A stretch of 64,000 bases of DNA from positions 1-64,000 of IMG/VR virus record IMGVR_UViG_3300044970_000539, one strand, 5' to 3'. Positions within the stretch are counted from its first letter, which is position 1; each line of letters starts with the position of its first letter. Positions 58,997-64,000 of the stretch are shown here, piece by piece. This DNA is from a virus. The notes beneath the pieces were generated by a model that ran no database searches, was not told the DNA's origin, and worked only from the letters and a program-made list of their open reading frames with translations. Made by a program: the position numbers and the translations under genes.

Positions 58997-59149
58997 TTAT
59001 TCTACCAAATTTTCTTTTATTTCTTTTAAAACATTATTTTTAATTTTAAACATGTTGTAATACTCATCAAGACTTCTTATTTTAACCCTTCTATTAGATT
59101 TTGAATTAATAACTAAGTCTTTATAATAATATAATTTATCATTATTCAT
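58997..59149 (-). CDS. Small basic protein
   Basis: 50 residues from ATG 59149, overlapping the end of the paralogue gene by 8 nt. Lys/Asn/Tyr-rich (NNDKLYYYKDLVINSKSNRR). No family; likely accessory to the 59.1 kb gene. Confidence 0.5.
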   Translation of the reverse strand: MNNDKLYYYKDLVINSKSNRRVKIRSLDEYYNMFKIKNNVLKEIKENLVE

Positions 59150-59834
59150 ATGTTTTTTTAAACCACTTATTATTCTTATAGTTTCCATAAAAAACATTCA
59201 TAGATCTTGCTCTTTCATCATTATCCTCTTGTTGCATACTTAAATCTTTTTCTGCTTTCCAGTTTTCTCTTTTAAATGGAAGAATTTGTAAAATTGGAGT
59301 TCCCTTTTCTATTAAACCAGAAAACCCAGTTTTTAAGAAAAATGGAACTTGACCACCAAACATAATTTTTTCTGCATCAACAATTCCAGTGGAACTTAAA
59401 AATGGAAGTTCATATCTATTAAATGGATGAGAAATAAGCAAGGAGTATCCTGGAGGAGTTTTCATTGCATATGGCAATCTCCACATATAATGCATTGTTT
59501 CATCATATCCAGCAGGTGTTGGAACGTTTGTTGTTTCAGATTTTCTTTGTTGAAATGGTGGAACATTTCCAGCCCACTTAATTGACTTATCTTTTTCATC
59601 AAAAAATATATCACACCAAAGTTCAATTGTGTATCCAGATAGAAGAGTATCAAAAAATGGAATACAAGATTTTAGATTTTTTGCTGCATTATTATTTTTA
59701 TCAAAAACCATGTTTGATTTATTATATGCTTTTATGGATTTAAACCAGTCTGGAATATAATTTTTTGATGGACCTATATCATCAATTCCAGTATCTAATG
59801 GTGTATATTTAAAAATATTTTTGTTTTTCCACAT
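59142..59834 (-). CDS. Uncharacterised phage protein, paralogue of the 24.7 kb gene
   Basis: 230 residues from ATG 59834, which has GAAGGG upstream; longer starts would run through the promoter. Shares with the 24743 gene a W-K-N-K opening and the blocks IPDWFKS, PGYSLLISHPFNRYELPF and KGTPILQILPFKRENWKAE. The two copies sit in different operons, one in the replication block and one on the minus strand. Confidence 0.72.
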   Translation of the reverse strand: MWKNKNIFKYTPLDTGIDDIGPSKNYIPDWFKSIKAYNKSNMVFDKNNNAAKNLKSCIPFFDTLLSGYTIELWCDIFFDEKDKSIKWAGNVPPFQQRKSETTNVPTPAGYDETMHYMWRLPYAMKTPPGYSLLISHPFNRYELPFLSSTGIVDAEKIMFGGQVPFFLKTGFSGLIEKGTPILQILPFKRENWKAEKDLSMQQEDNDERARSMNVFYGNYKNNKWFKKTYE

Positions 59835-59881
59835 AGTTAAACCCTTCTTTATTGTTGACATTTTGTTTAGAATACCTTTTA

Positions 59882-59928
59882 ATTGTATCATATTGAAAAA
59901 ATTTTTGCAAGTATGGTAGAATTATAAT
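59882..59928. promoter_or_regulatory. Divergent promoters
   Basis: Minus strand: TGATACAAT at 59890-59882 for the paralogue gene. Plus strand: TTGAAA at 59893, 18-nt spacer, TGGTAGAAT ending at 59922, with the plus ATG at 59929, 7 nt later. Both -10s are extended. Confidence 0.65.
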
Positions 59929-60135
59929 ATGTGCACATTTTGCAAGGGTATATTAACCCCAATTGTATATTCACGGGTAGTTGACGATGTGCTTCTTGGT
60001 ATGCATAAAACGGGACAAATAATCTTATCAGGTCCATCAGAAAGATATTCAGACCACCCTAGATCATATTGTAGAGCCTGTCAAGAGCCAAGCACTATAG
60101 AAGTTTCCATTGATAACGCATTAGTTCTAGACTAA
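59929..60135 (+). CDS. Leaderless small zinc-binding protein
   Basis: 68 residues. C-x2-C in MCTFCKGI and a second pair in YCRACQE form a zinc site. Leaderless: TAGAAT ends 7 nt upstream. One of only two plus-strand genes in the right arm. Its stop overlaps the minus-strand micro-gene by 4 nt. Confidence 0.65.
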   Translation: MCTFCKGILTPIVYSRVVDDVLLGMHKTGQIILSGPSERYSDHPRSYCRACQEPSTIEVSIDNALVLD

Positions 60136-60251
60136 TCTTTATCTGGTATCTCATCAAACCTACGATAGCCTTTTCTAACCAGAACCTTTGCTATTTGAAA
60201 TGTAGCAAGTAGATATCCAAATAGCATTCCGTATAATATATGTAAAAGCAT
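60132..60251 (-). CDS. Small membrane micro-protein
   Basis: 39 residues (ATG 60251), one hydrophobic segment (LLHILYGMLFGYLLATFQIA), then a basic and acidic tail. Its ATG overlaps the upstream stop as TGATG. Function unknown. Confidence 0.5.
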   Translation of the reverse strand: MLLHILYGMLFGYLLATFQIAKVLVRKGYRRFDEIPDKD

Positions 60252-60361
60252 CAATCAATCCTATCTAAATCTTCAAGACTATATACTCCATATAGATTTA
60301 TCATTTCTTCAACACTAAACTCTAAATCAAACTCTTCTTCAGTATCCACCTGTGCACTCAT
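60251..60361 (-). CDS. Small acidic micro-protein
   Basis: 36 residues, strongly acidic (DTEEEFDLEFSVEEM). Sits inside the nested micro-gene array and shares the TGATG junction. No family; reality rests on coupling. Confidence 0.45.
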   Translation of the reverse strand: MSAQVDTEEEFDLEFSVEEMINLYGVYSLEDLDRID

Positions 60362-60578
60362 TTCTTGTATGATATAGTCTAATCTTTGTCATAATTTTGC
60401 GGGATGGAGCATAAAGATCTTCCTTACAAGTTAAACACTTATAAGACCATTCCCCAGTAAAGAAGTCATGAACATAACCTTTGGCATTAGCATACTTCTT
60501 GGCTACAAAGGTTTGAAAGGGATCAGGAATCTCTAGTGACTGGATCAAGTCTATCCCAAAACCCCATAGAATTCCCAA
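60339..60578 (-). CDS. Small zinc-binding conserved protein
   Basis: Up to 79 residues (start not resolved; TTG 60578 or TTG 60548). Pattern SYKCLTCKED with a later H and C (YHTRNEC) suggests a zinc site. Overlaps genes on both sides. Similar proteins occur in phages, function unknown. Confidence 0.55.
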   Translation of the reverse strand: MGILWGFGIDLIQSLEIPDPFQTFVAKKYANAKGYVHDFFTGEWSYKCLTCKEDLYAPSRKIMTKIRLYHTRNECTGGY

Positions 60579-60690
60579 CGAATACCTGACCAGTTTCTCT
60601 ATCTACAAGAAGATATTTTTCTGGACATCTAGTTTTAACTGTAAGACCAATTGGTTGTTCTAATTTTTCAAACTTTTTTGACTGTATCAT
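60523..60690 (-). CDS. Small conserved phage protein
   Basis: 55 residues from ATG 60690 with AAAAGGAAG upstream; the longer upstream part of this frame is a shadow of the next gene. Contains CPEKYLLVDRETGQVFVGNS, a pattern common in phage small proteins. Function unknown. Confidence 0.6.
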   Translation of the reverse strand: MIQSKKFEKLEQPIGLTVKTRCPEKYLLVDRETGQVFVGNSMGFWDRLDPVTRDS

Positions 60691-60787
60691 TTTCTTCCTT
60701 TTCCCATATTTTTTTACCATCTTTGTAGACTGGCCAATAGCCCAAGGCTCTCCAGTCCATCTTCGTAATCTTAGGTTCTTTTGGCAT
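60668..60787 (-). CDS. Small basic micro-protein
   Basis: 39 residues from ATG 60787 (MPKEPKITKMDWRALGYWPV then YKDGKKIWEKEE). Sits upstream of and overlapping the previous gene. The aromatic and basic pattern looks coding; the other frame here is low-complexity. Function unknown. Confidence 0.5.
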   Translation of the reverse strand: MPKEPKITKMDWRALGYWPVYKDGKKIWEKEENDTVKKV

Positions 60788-60887
60788 ACGCACACCAAAT
60801 TCTACCATCTGTCATTGTTTGATGTGTTTCCCAAAACAATGGATCTTTGTGTGACATCTTACACTTTACGCATTCATTCTTATTCAA
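60771..60887 (-). CDS. Small zinc-binding micro-protein
   Basis: 38 residues, TTG start at 60887. CVKCKMSHKDPLFW gives a C-x2-C site with further C in IWCAYAK. Overlaps both neighbours, typical for this array. Start codon choice is tentative. Confidence 0.45.
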   Translation of the reverse strand: MNKNECVKCKMSHKDPLFWETHQTMTDGRIWCAYAKRT

Positions 60888-61041
60888 AGTCTACCTGGCT
60901 TTCAAAGATGCTGTTCTCTCCTCTTGCTATTTTTGCAGCAGCAATACGCATACCAAGTGCATTTGTTACTCCTGTTTCAATTGGAATCAACTCAATAGCC
61001 TTGGCAATTTCTTCTCGCAAAATCATATCATCTATGCTCAT
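60880..61041 (-). CDS. Small helical protein
   Basis: 53 residues from ATG 61041, coupled to the HAD phosphatase by ATGA. Helical, with SIDDMILREEIAKAIELIPI and MRIAAAKIARGENS. Function unknown; the coupling argues that it is real. Confidence 0.6.
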   Translation of the reverse strand: MSIDDMILREEIAKAIELIPIETGVTNALGMRIAAAKIARGENSIFESQVDFE

Positions 61042-61484
61042 TTAACACCGTCCCAAGTTCCTATCTTTGTTGTAGGAATCTTATTGTCTTCCCACAATCT
61101 TATCACATTTGGGTTATCATCTACTGCATGTGTTACATCCCAGAGTTTAGTAATCTTATCAAGCATATCTTTCTTTGCTTCATAGTCTGGTCGGTTATCA
61201 TCGTCTGCTCTCATAAACAAGCCATGCGATCTAATATTGTTCTTTGCAAGCCACATGGATGTAAGACCACGGTATTTTTCTTTGCGTGATGTAACAACTA
61301 AAATAGAGTGTCCATCGCTAACAGAATTATTAAGCATTTCTAATACCTCAATATTTGGCAGGGCATCAATAGAGGCAGAATGAAAGGCATCGTAATCCCT
61401 ATCAGAGCCACGGACAAAATGTAAGTATGGGTCAACATTGGCAAGAGTGCCGTCTACGTCATATATATGTGCTGTTGGTTTCAT
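61038..61484 (-). CDS. HAD-superfamily phosphatase (PNKP 3'-phosphatase-like)
   Basis: 148 residues, leaderless at ATG 61484. IYDVDGTLANVD has the nucleophile Asp9 and Asp11; ILVVTSRKEK holds the second motif, and VDDNPNVIRLW the final acidic residues. Matches the phosphatase half of T4 polynucleotide kinase; would remove 3' phosphates from damaged nucleic acid ends. Driven by a perfect promoter with repeats (below). Confidence 0.82.
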   Translation of the reverse strand: MKPTAHIYDVDGTLANVDPYLHFVRGSDRDYDAFHSASIDALPNIEVLEMLNNSVSDGHSILVVTSRKEKYRGLTSMWLAKNNIRSHGLFMRADDDNRPDYEAKKDMLDKITKLWDVTHAVDDNPNVIRLWEDNKIPTTKIGTWDGVK

Positions 61485-61490
61485 ATATCA

Positions 61491-61519
61491 AGTATACAGT
61501 TCGGCGAAAAGTATGTCAA
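61491..61519 (-). promoter_or_regulatory. Perfect consensus promoter with 21-bp-spaced repeats
   Basis: Minus strand TTGACA (61519-61514), exactly 17 nt, TATACT (61496-61491), then ATG at +7. CGCCGAACT occurs twice, at 61506-61498 and 61527-61519, 21 bp apart, overlapping the -35 and spacer, as an operator would. Confidence 0.78.
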
Positions 61520-61568
61520 GTTCGGCGCAAAAATAGGAGTTAACAAACCTTCCCTTGAGTCTAACGAC

Positions 61569-62141
61569 TCACCCTTGGTTAGCAGGCTTCAACTTGCTCA
61601 AATAGTATTTATACTCTGAGACTAATCTAGATTTCTTACTGGAGTTACATTTCCTACAAAGAGGCTGAAGGTTTCCAATTGAATGGTTTCCCGACCTAGA
61701 TATGGGAATAATATGATCCATCGTAATCTTTTCTGTTGCCCCGCAGAAGGCACAGGGAGAGTTATAGAGACGTTTATACTCTTTATCTAATATCTTATAA
61801 CTCTTGGCATCTTTGGCTATCTTACGCTTGATATGGGAGTTGGCTACATGAAGGGTAAATCTTTCACGGTTTGCTTGATTCCAAGCCTTAGCAGTTGCTA
61901 CACGCCTTGCACTATTTTCTTGACGATAGATAGCCTTCTTAGTCATATAAACTTGATCTTGCTTTTGTTTTACCCAACGCTCTTTATTTTTCTTTTGCCA
62001 TTGCTTTTTATATTTCTCTGGATTAGCCTTTTGCCAAGCCTTAGAATACTCTTTGGCACATGGCTTACATTGTGACTGACCTTTATAAAAGTCTGTGACA
62101 AGGCAGGTCTTTTGACATTTTCTGCAAACCTTTGTATCCAT
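61569..62141 (-). CDS. HNH endonuclease
   Basis: 190 residues, leaderless at ATG 62141. An N-terminal Cys-rich finger (CRKCQ, CKPC), a very basic middle and a C-terminal HNH core: CAFCGATEKITMDHIIPISR followed by NLQPLCRKCNSSK with ligand Cys and His. Free-standing homing-type or mobile nuclease, or a packaging/recombination helper. Could cut near its own locus. Confidence 0.88.
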   Translation of the reverse strand: MDTKVCRKCQKTCLVTDFYKGQSQCKPCAKEYSKAWQKANPEKYKKQWQKKNKERWVKQKQDQVYMTKKAIYRQENSARRVATAKAWNQANRERFTLHVANSHIKRKIAKDAKSYKILDKEYKRLYNSPCAFCGATEKITMDHIIPISRSGNHSIGNLQPLCRKCNSSKKSRLVSEYKYYLSKLKPANQG

Positions 62142-62147
62142 ATACCT

Positions 62148-62176
62148 ATTCTACCAATTTTGCCAGGGTATGTCAA
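62148..62176 (-). promoter_or_regulatory. Consensus promoter for a leaderless HNH transcript
   Basis: Minus strand TTGACA (62176-62171), 17 nt, TAGAAT (62153-62148), extended by TGG. The -35 overlaps the stop of the upstream gene, and ATG 62141 is at +7. Confidence 0.75.
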
Positions 62177-62340
62177 GAATGCTCTTTACACACAGGCATA
62201 GGAATATCTTCTACTGGTATAAACATATGTCTAGGTTTGCGACATATATAGCATAGGCTCCAGGGGACTATGTTCTTGAATTTAATGTCATTAAAGTACT
62301 TTTGCTGTAGAGACTTTCGTTCATCATTAGATAGTCCCAT
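62173..62340 (-). CDS. Leaderless small zinc-binding protein
   Basis: 55 residues from ATG 62340, which fits the leaderless geometry; a longer upstream frame would run into the divergent gene. Starts MGLSNDERKSLQQKYF. Contains CYICRKPRHMF and a later C-x-E-H (PVCKEHS), so a zinc site is likely. Confidence 0.62.
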   Translation of the reverse strand: MGLSNDERKSLQQKYFNDIKFKNIVPWSLCYICRKPRHMFIPVEDIPMPVCKEHS

Positions 62341-62367
62341 ATGCTGATTATAGCCTATAATGTATGC
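62341..62367. promoter_or_regulatory. 27-bp bidirectional leaderless promoter
   Basis: The centre reads ATTATAGCCTATAAT, a palindrome holding back-to-back -10 elements on both strands, 3 nt apart. Each ATG (62340 on minus, 62368 on plus) lies 7 nt from its -10. There is no space for -35 elements outside the two genes. Confidence 0.7.
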
Positions 62368-62685
62368 ATGGAGCAAGCCATACTATACCTACTATACAGT
62401 CCAGAGCATAAGGCTATTAAGATAGGCATATCAGATATCTCAGGTAAAAGGTTTGCAAGCCACAGGACCAAAGGTTGGATCTTGATTAAGTATTGGCATT
62501 TTTTTGAACGGTATAGGGCAAAAGAAGTAGAAACTACAGTACTAAGAACACTAAGGGATAGATACGGACACTATCTAACTAAAGAACAAATGCCTCATGG
62601 GGGATATACGGAGACATTTGATGCAAATAAAGTAACCAGGAGGATGTTGATCCGTATGGTTAATAAGGCGATTAAAGAGGTTTGA
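62368..62685 (+). CDS. GIY-YIG-like (MUG113/T5orf172-type) protein
   Basis: 105 residues from the leaderless ATG 62368. LYLLYSPEHKAIKIGISDIS, later RFASHRTKGW and EVETTVLRTLRDRYGHYL, with PHGGYTETFD, fits the GIY-YIG-related nuclease family often seen in phages. Could cleave DNA or be an orphan nuclease domain. It lies right beside the origin-like region. Confidence 0.75.
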   Translation: MEQAILYLLYSPEHKAIKIGISDISGKRFASHRTKGWILIKYWHFFERYRAKEVETTVLRTLRDRYGHYLTKEQMPHGGYTETFDANKVTRRMLIRMVNKAIKEV

Positions 62686-62687
62686 GA

Positions 62688-62807
62688 CTATTGCTTTAAT
62701 GGCATAACAGCATCACATATACAGATGATTGACTCTGGCAATGTATGGACTTTAGTATTGATTGCAATAGTTGTTGCACACTCTGGACACTTGTATGTAT
62801 TCTTCAT
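62688..62807 (-). CDS. Leaderless zinc-ribbon micro-protein
   Basis: 39 residues from ATG 62807. CPEC and CICD pairs form a zinc ribbon (NTYKCPECATTIAIN). It ends 2 nt from the GIY-YIG stop. Its promoter is the extended -10 at 62814-62822 and the ATG is again at +7. Confidence 0.62.
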   Translation of the reverse strand: MKNTYKCPECATTIAINTKVHTLPESIICICDAVMPLKQ

Positions 62808-62813
62808 ATACCC

Positions 62814-62822
62814 ATCATATCA
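62814..62822 (-). promoter_or_regulatory. Extended -10 promoter, leaderless
   Basis: Minus strand TGATATGAT; ATG 62807 is 7 nt away. Adjacent to the first DnaA box, so DnaA binding could affect it. Confidence 0.6.
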
Positions 62823-62827
62823 TAGAG

Positions 62828-62880
62828 TTATCCACAGGTTTTATGTTAGAAATGTCATAGTTATCCACAAGTTATCCACA
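62828..62880 (+). promoter_or_regulatory. Cluster of three DnaA boxes
   Basis: TTATCCACA at 62828-62836, 62861-62869 and 62872-62880, all perfect, same orientation, with spacings of 33 and 11 bp (whole helical turns). This is a strong candidate for DnaA binding at the phage origin. Confidence 0.8.
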
Positions 62881-63247
62881 ATTAAATGTTACTGATATTT
62901 TTTAGATTTATCCCAAAGTGGAGGAAAGTGGAGGATAGTGGTTTATGGAGCACTTTTATAGAGGGCGTTCGTAATGTCGCAGAGCGCCAAACCTCCTACC
63001 ATAAAACCTTTACATTGTCAAACCTTCATATTTGGATAGCGGATTATACTCCCAAACCTCTATATTGTCAAGTATATTTGATAACAATTTGATAACAAAC
63101 CCCTATATAAAACCTCTCAAAATGTGAGAAAAATGTAGAAAAACCTCTATAAAAATATATAAAGGTTTGATAAATATTCTAAAATCCAGGGAAAAATATA
63201 TGTCCTTCGTAATGTCTTTTATACTATAGGGTTTGGTATATCTTTTG

Positions 63248-63301
63248 ATCCCCCGCTGCAGAATGTCTGATAATCCTGGGTTTCATTGCAGGGCGGGGGA
63301 T
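63248..63301. repeat. Large GC-rich inverted repeat
   Basis: ATCCCCCGC at 63248-63256 pairs with GCGGGGGAT at 63293-63301, and TGCA..AATG extends the stem with CATT..TGCA, loop about 18 nt. No T-run on either side, so it is not a simple terminator. Confidence 0.75.
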
Positions 63302-63402
63302 AAATAAAGAGAGTTCGTAATACCCCTATAGTAATAACAAACCATACATTCTGGTTTTTGGATATAGAGGTTTGAAAGATATGAGTTTATATGATATAAG
63401 GT

Positions 63403-63431
63403 TTGACAAACAAGGTTTGATATGCTAGAAT
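63403..63431 (+). promoter_or_regulatory. Orphan consensus promoter
   Basis: TTGACA at 63403-63408, 17 nt, TAGAAT at 63426-63431 with TGC upstream. It points right, but the genes beyond are on the minus strand, so its transcript would be noncoding or antisense to the gene at 63555-63833. The -35 is part of an AGGTTTGA iteron. Confidence 0.65.
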
Positions 63432-63554
63432 CCTGGGAAATTTATAGGTCGTTCGTAATCTTTTTTATTGGGATATAAGGTTTGATCGAAAACCCTGCGA
63501 ATTTTTTAGAAGGTTCGTAATAAGGTTTGGTGTGTAAAAGGTTTTTCGAAAATC

Positions 63555-63833
63555 TCAGTCTTCAGCAGCAGAGATTTCCAAAACCTCATCAAGGGTCATG
63601 CCTTCAATGATGTCATCTTCAGTAAGTTTAATAGACTCAAGAAACATTTCAAATGTGTCAGCAATGTATCTGCGACCATCATCTGAAACCTCAACAACCA
63701 AACCCTGTGATGTTAGATATGCCAATGGCAATCCGAGATCGTTGTATTCTATAAAGGCTCTGAAGTCTTTCTCTTCTTTATAGTTTTCATACAACTCCCC
63801 CAGGATTACACACTGTGTTACAAAATCTGTCAC
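63555..63833 (-). CDS. Small acidic phage protein
   Basis: 92 residues, GTG start that overlaps the upstream stop (GTGA). Acidic throughout with VVEVSDDGRRYIADTFEMFL and LTEDDIIEGMTLDEVLEI. Function unknown. Its 3' end borders the iteron region. Confidence 0.7.
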   Translation of the reverse strand: MTDFVTQCVILGELYENYKEEKDFRAFIEYNDLGLPLAYLTSQGLVVEVSDDGRRYIADTFEMFLESIKLTEDDIIEGMTLDEVLEISAAED

Positions 63834-64000
63834 TCTTTAACTTCCTGTGCCCTGAAAAAGTCTAGAGCCGTGTCATACATAACTTCTGGGTCAAGGTCAC
63901 GCATCTCGCAAAGTTCTCTCCATGCATACTCTAACTCAAACTCACCAAGAGATGTAAGTGTTACCCACTCTGCTGCGACATACTCTGCTAACTTTAGTTC
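63830..64000 (-). CDS. Partial small protein, N-terminus outside the window
   Basis: 56 residues are visible to the TGA at 63832-63830; the window edge cuts the start. Sequence includes LAEYVAAEWVTLTSLGEFEL and MRDLDPEVMYDTALDFF, mostly helical and acidic. Coupled to the next gene by GTGA. The minus-strand unit therefore continues to the right. Confidence 0.65.
   Translation of the reverse strand, partial: ELKLAEYVAAEWVTLTSLGEFELEYAWRELCEMRDLDPEVMYDTALDFFRAQEVKE

Larger units (their letters stand above)
62881..63554. other. Gene-free control region with iterons, candidate replication origin
   Basis: No convincing gene in about 670 bp, in a genome with almost no other gaps. Contains CAAACCT-type sites (62987, 63018, 63052) and AAACCT (63004, 63110, 63141) to the left of about 63150, and AGGTTTGA (63163, 63368, 63399, 63413, 63478) plus GGTTTGG variants (63230, 63524) to the right. 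Five TTCGTAAT copies lie at 62968, 63206, 63314, 63452 and 63514. A second outlying AGGTTTGA is at 62678. The arrangement points to protein-binding arrays. Confidence 0.7.

Noticed and set aside
60762-60769. A further TTCGTAAT copy
   Set aside because: It lies inside a coding segment without the block seen in the control region, so it is probably chance.
60691-60798. N-terminal extension of the 60523 minus-strand frame
   Set aside because: It overlaps the better-looking small gene at 60668-60787; ATG 60690 has a proper RBS.
1-64000. CRISPR arrays, insertion sequences, rRNA genes
   Set aside because: No direct-repeat/spacer pattern, transposase or rRNA-like segment was seen on either strand.

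Overview
The window is one contiguous piece of a tailed double-stranded DNA phage genome with siphovirus-type tail genes, and it is probably incomplete at both ends. It is AT-rich, almost free of intergenic space, and full of TAATG, ATGA and 8-nt gene overlaps. I see no integrase, excisionase, ParAB or immunity repressor, so a virulent lifestyle is the simplest reading. The host is probably actinobacterial: there is a WhiB-type protein, a DUF7455-like protein, an r1t-like holin, a CHAP plus PG-binding endolysin, and promoters that look like host SigA promoters, several of them leaderless. The low GC and host-like secreted proteins would suit a low-GC freshwater actinobacterium such as Nanopelagicales (acI), but that is inference.

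Layout, left part (plus strand, 1-22.3 kb). The C-terminus of a probable major capsid protein is followed by head-tail connector genes, the tail tube protein, two separate but related tail assembly chaperone genes, a 3198-residue tape measure protein and distal tail, hub and adhesin genes. From 22.3 to 37.8 kb there is a replication and recombination block: DnaB-like helicase, DnaG-like primase, gp32-like SSB, DNA polymerase III alpha, MazG-like protein, RecA, several PD-(D/E)XK or RuvC-like nucleases, a DUF3310 protein and both terminase subunits.

Middle part (37.8-53.6 kb, plus strand). An envelope-directed cassette comes first: an Ig-like, coiled-coil secreted protein, a PA14 protein with an acidic proline-rich stalk, a pentad-repeat membrane protein, a lipoprotein and a two-TM protein. 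Next come a methyltransferase, a proteasome-like Ntn hydrolase, a secreted subtilisin-like protease, three tRNAs and Hsp20. The endolysin, a nuclease, a second methyltransferase, thioredoxin, many small conserved phage proteins, WhiB, a glycosyltransferase and the holin follow.

Right part (53.6-64 kb, mostly minus strand). A five-gene glycan-modification operon is followed upstream by four tRNAs (Arg-TCT, Lys-TTT, Ile-TAT, Met-CAT), nucleases, a dense set of overlapping micro-genes (many with zinc-binding Cys pairs), a HAD phosphatase, an HNH nuclease and a GIY-YIG-like protein. A gene-free control region at 62.8-63.55 kb carries three perfect DnaA boxes, oppositely oriented AGGTTTGA iterons, five TTCGTAAT repeats, a large hairpin and an orphan promoter. 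It is the best candidate for a replication origin or regulatory hub. All sequence reading was done by eye; no database search was run.
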